DNA of 48,968 bases from Bacteroidaceae bacterium (GTDB taxonomy: Bacteria; Bacteroidota; Bacteroidia; Bacteroidales; Bacteroidaceae). The first letter of the stretch is position 1, and the number at the start of each line of letters is the position of its first letter. Below are positions 47,613-48,968 of this stretch, in pieces. The stretch lies in contig JAGCFP010000072.1 of the NCBI GenBank assembly GCA_017650045.1, forward strand, positions 1 through 48,968, given 5' to 3'. The notes beneath the pieces were generated by a model. The model was not told where the DNA came from, did not search any database, and worked only from the letters and a program-made list of their open reading frames with translations. The translations under genes and the position numbers were made by a program.

Positions 47613-48968
47613 TTATTCAAATGTGGTATAAGTGATACGAAGCTGCAACGGATTATCTGGTCCTCCGATAAGTTTGGCATAAGTAGGTTCCAAATTATGT
47701 TCCACTGTATCCATGATATAAGCGTCTGAGTAGTTGTCAGTATGGCCCGTATAAACCACAGGAATTAATAGCAGTTTATTATCTTCTTCCCATTTGGCTT
47801 CCATTTCTGTGGTCCATGTGCCAGCCTTGGCTTTCTCCAACTCCTTCTCCTTCAGTGTAGTAGTAATGAGACGGGCAATGTTGGAGAATGTATAAGTGTT
47901 ATTAGAAGAAGCATTATGATTCTCTATGTATGTCAGGATATTATCTCTCACATTAGCTCCTTCAAAGAAATCCTTTACGTCTTTGGCACGAATCAGTAAT
48001 AATGATGAAGGAACCTTCATATTAACTACATACTCATTTTCTTGCTCATAGTTCGTAATCACCATGTTCACAGAGTTGATAGTGTCGTTTTTAAGCTCCT
48101 CTGCAATCTGGTCGTAAGGAATATGTATGGCAGTGAAGATGCCAGCAGGTGATTTAACATAGCTATTTCCTGTTTCAGCCACCTTCGATTCAAGCAAGGA
48201 TGAGTTGGTAAACTTATTGGCCTGAATGACTTCCTTAGTAGAAGCGAATACGATTTGCGTACTCAAACCAATGGAGTCGGATCCTGCTACTCCAGATTCA
48301 TCAGTCACTTTCTTTACGAGTTTAATGCCGTTTTCGTCTGTGTAGTGCGCCATCAAAGACATGGACAGATTCACACGGTCAACATACAGAATGGTTCCAT
48401 CGCCAAAGTCATTCTTCAGATAAACCCCAGGGAAGACATGCTTAATGAATTCCTCAGAGTTCTTGAAATACTCTGGATGGCTCTTACTAAGATCATAAAT
48501 GCGTTGTCCTTCTTCTTGCTTCAGTTGGAAAACAATATGCGGATAGTATAAGGCGATAGAAGCGTGTTGCTCAGCAGGAACAGTGGCATCATAGGCAGTA
48601 TATGCCTTCGTTCCAAGAAGAGCCGACTTGTCGTAATATTTCTCTACATCTATATTGGTGTACCTGAAATCACGATTCTTAGGATTGCGATCTTGTATCC
48701 ATTGGTCATTAAGCAGATAAGCGCTCATACGACAGGCATTCAAGGAATCCCCAAACCAAGTACTGTAATAAACTTCTAGTTCGAAACCTCTTACACTGTC
48801 GTCCACCAAAACACCAGTGGCTTTTCCTGTGGCTTCATCATAAGAATAGACATCCGGGAAACTATAGTTGTCCAGACAGTTCAGCTCTGTCAGAAAACTT
48901 GCTTCATAATAGCCAAAGTTAGGGTCACTGTATCGTCCGATGTAGCCTTTGCTAGATCTGGCATATAC
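47613..48968 (-). CDS. DUF4270 family protein, 5' end beyond the window
   Basis: The frame is open to the right-hand edge, so this is the C-terminal part of a longer protein. About 451 residues are visible; the TTG near 48809 that could serve as a start is internal. The first visible residues (SKGYIGRYSDPNFGYYEASFLTELNC) and the WFGDSLNACRMSAYLLND and YTGHTDNYSDAY segments match the Bacteroidota family DUF4270, secreted or lipoprotein beta-rich proteins of unknown function. The signal peptide is outside the window. The DUF4270 gene often lies next to glycogen or glycan genes, a recollection rather than something shown here. The downstream terminator (47563-47596) separates it from the convergent glucan operon. 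Confidence 0.78.
   Translation of the reverse strand, partial: VYARSSKGYIGRYSDPNFGYYEASFLTELNCLDNYSFPDVYSYDEATGKATGVLVDDSVRGFELEVYYSTWFGDSLNACRMSAYLLNDQWIQDRNPKNRDFRYTNIDVEKYYDKSALLGTKAYTAYDATVPAEQHASIALYYPHIVFQLKQEEGQRIYDLSKSHPEYFKNSEEFIKHVFPGVYLKNDFGDGTILYVDRVNLSMSLMAHYTDENGIKLVKKVTDESGVAGSDSIGLSTQIVFASTKEVIQANKFTNSSLLESKVAETGNSYVKSPAGIFTAIHIPYDQIAEELKNDTINSVNMVITNYEQENEYVVNMKVPSSLLLIRAKDVKDFFEGANVRDNILTYIENHNASSNNTYTFSNIARLITTTLKEKELEKAKAGTWTTEMEAKWEEDNKLLLIPVVYTGHTDNYSDAYIMDTVEHNLEPTYAKLIGGPDNPLQLRITYTTFE

Overview
The window reads as a chromosomal segment from a Bacteroidota bacterium, most likely Prevotella/Segatella or a close relative. The evidence is the repeated Bacteroidota-type promoter (TTTG at -33, about 19-20 bp, TAnnTTTG at -7), the near absence of Shine-Dalgarno sequences, and families typical of the phylum (DUF6261, DUF4270, fimbrillin-like lipoproteins, Bacteroidota-type GDE/GT4/GH57 glycogen genes). 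The class III fructose-bisphosphatase is a lineage-compatible but not exclusive family. The first 3.1 kb and the gal genes are visibly more GC-rich than the rest.

Layout. 0.2-4.0 kb is an accessory block: a DUF6261 protein with a Gly/Thr/Asp tail, a 40-residue peptide, a fimbrillin-like lipoprotein ending in an FGE/C-type-lectin-like domain that looks like the variable protein of a diversity-generating retroelement, three 42-bp tandem repeats, and an MNT/HEPN toxin-antitoxin pair. 4.1-7.8 kb (minus) is galactose use: mutarotase, sugar transporter, galactokinase. 8.1-9.0 kb (minus) encodes three small envelope proteins (YtxH, holin-like, and one unknown). 9.1-13.1 kb carries a SPOR lipoprotein and a YjbH-like / lipoprotein / OmpA cluster. 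13.3-21.3 kb is housekeeping: ruvX, def, a TPR protein, thrS-infC-rpmI-rplT, a 6S-like RNA of the Bacteroidales-1 type, a metallo-hydrolase, and tRNA-Lys and tRNA-Glu.

21.3-26.3 kb has fbp, a surface-repeat protein and an acyl-CoA synthetase. 26.4-33.1 kb (minus) is one probable operon: TolC, MacA-like adaptor, MacB-like ATPase and permease, followed by a LytS-type kinase and LytTR regulator. 33.3-39.3 kb is a second accessory block: a putative toxin/XRE-antitoxin pair, an OmpR-family two-component system, and a divergent outer-membrane barrel gene. Four copies of a 37-bp repeat punctuate it. 39.4-42.0 kb has a DASS dicarboxylate-type transporter behind a cobalamin riboswitch, and a Crp/Fnr regulator. 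42.1-47.5 kb has marC and an alpha-glucan operon (debranching enzyme, glycosyltransferase, GH57). The window ends inside a DUF4270 gene.

How the genes connect. The gal genes feed hexose phosphate into central metabolism, where fbp supports gluconeogenesis and the GDE/GT/GH57 operon handles storage glucan. The cobalamin riboswitch on a dicarboxylate-type transporter suggests that the B12-dependent succinate-to-propionate branch is tied to succinate export. Three ATTAC boxes spaced exactly 11 bp apart, in the divergent promoter between the OmpR-type system and the barrel gene, suggest direct control of that gene.

The strongest leads are the DGR-like variable domain, the riboswitch-transporter pairing, the 37-bp repeat family with its 304-bp inverted-repeat element, and the barrel protein that starts with a double-glycine-leader-like segment behind a perfect Shine-Dalgarno.
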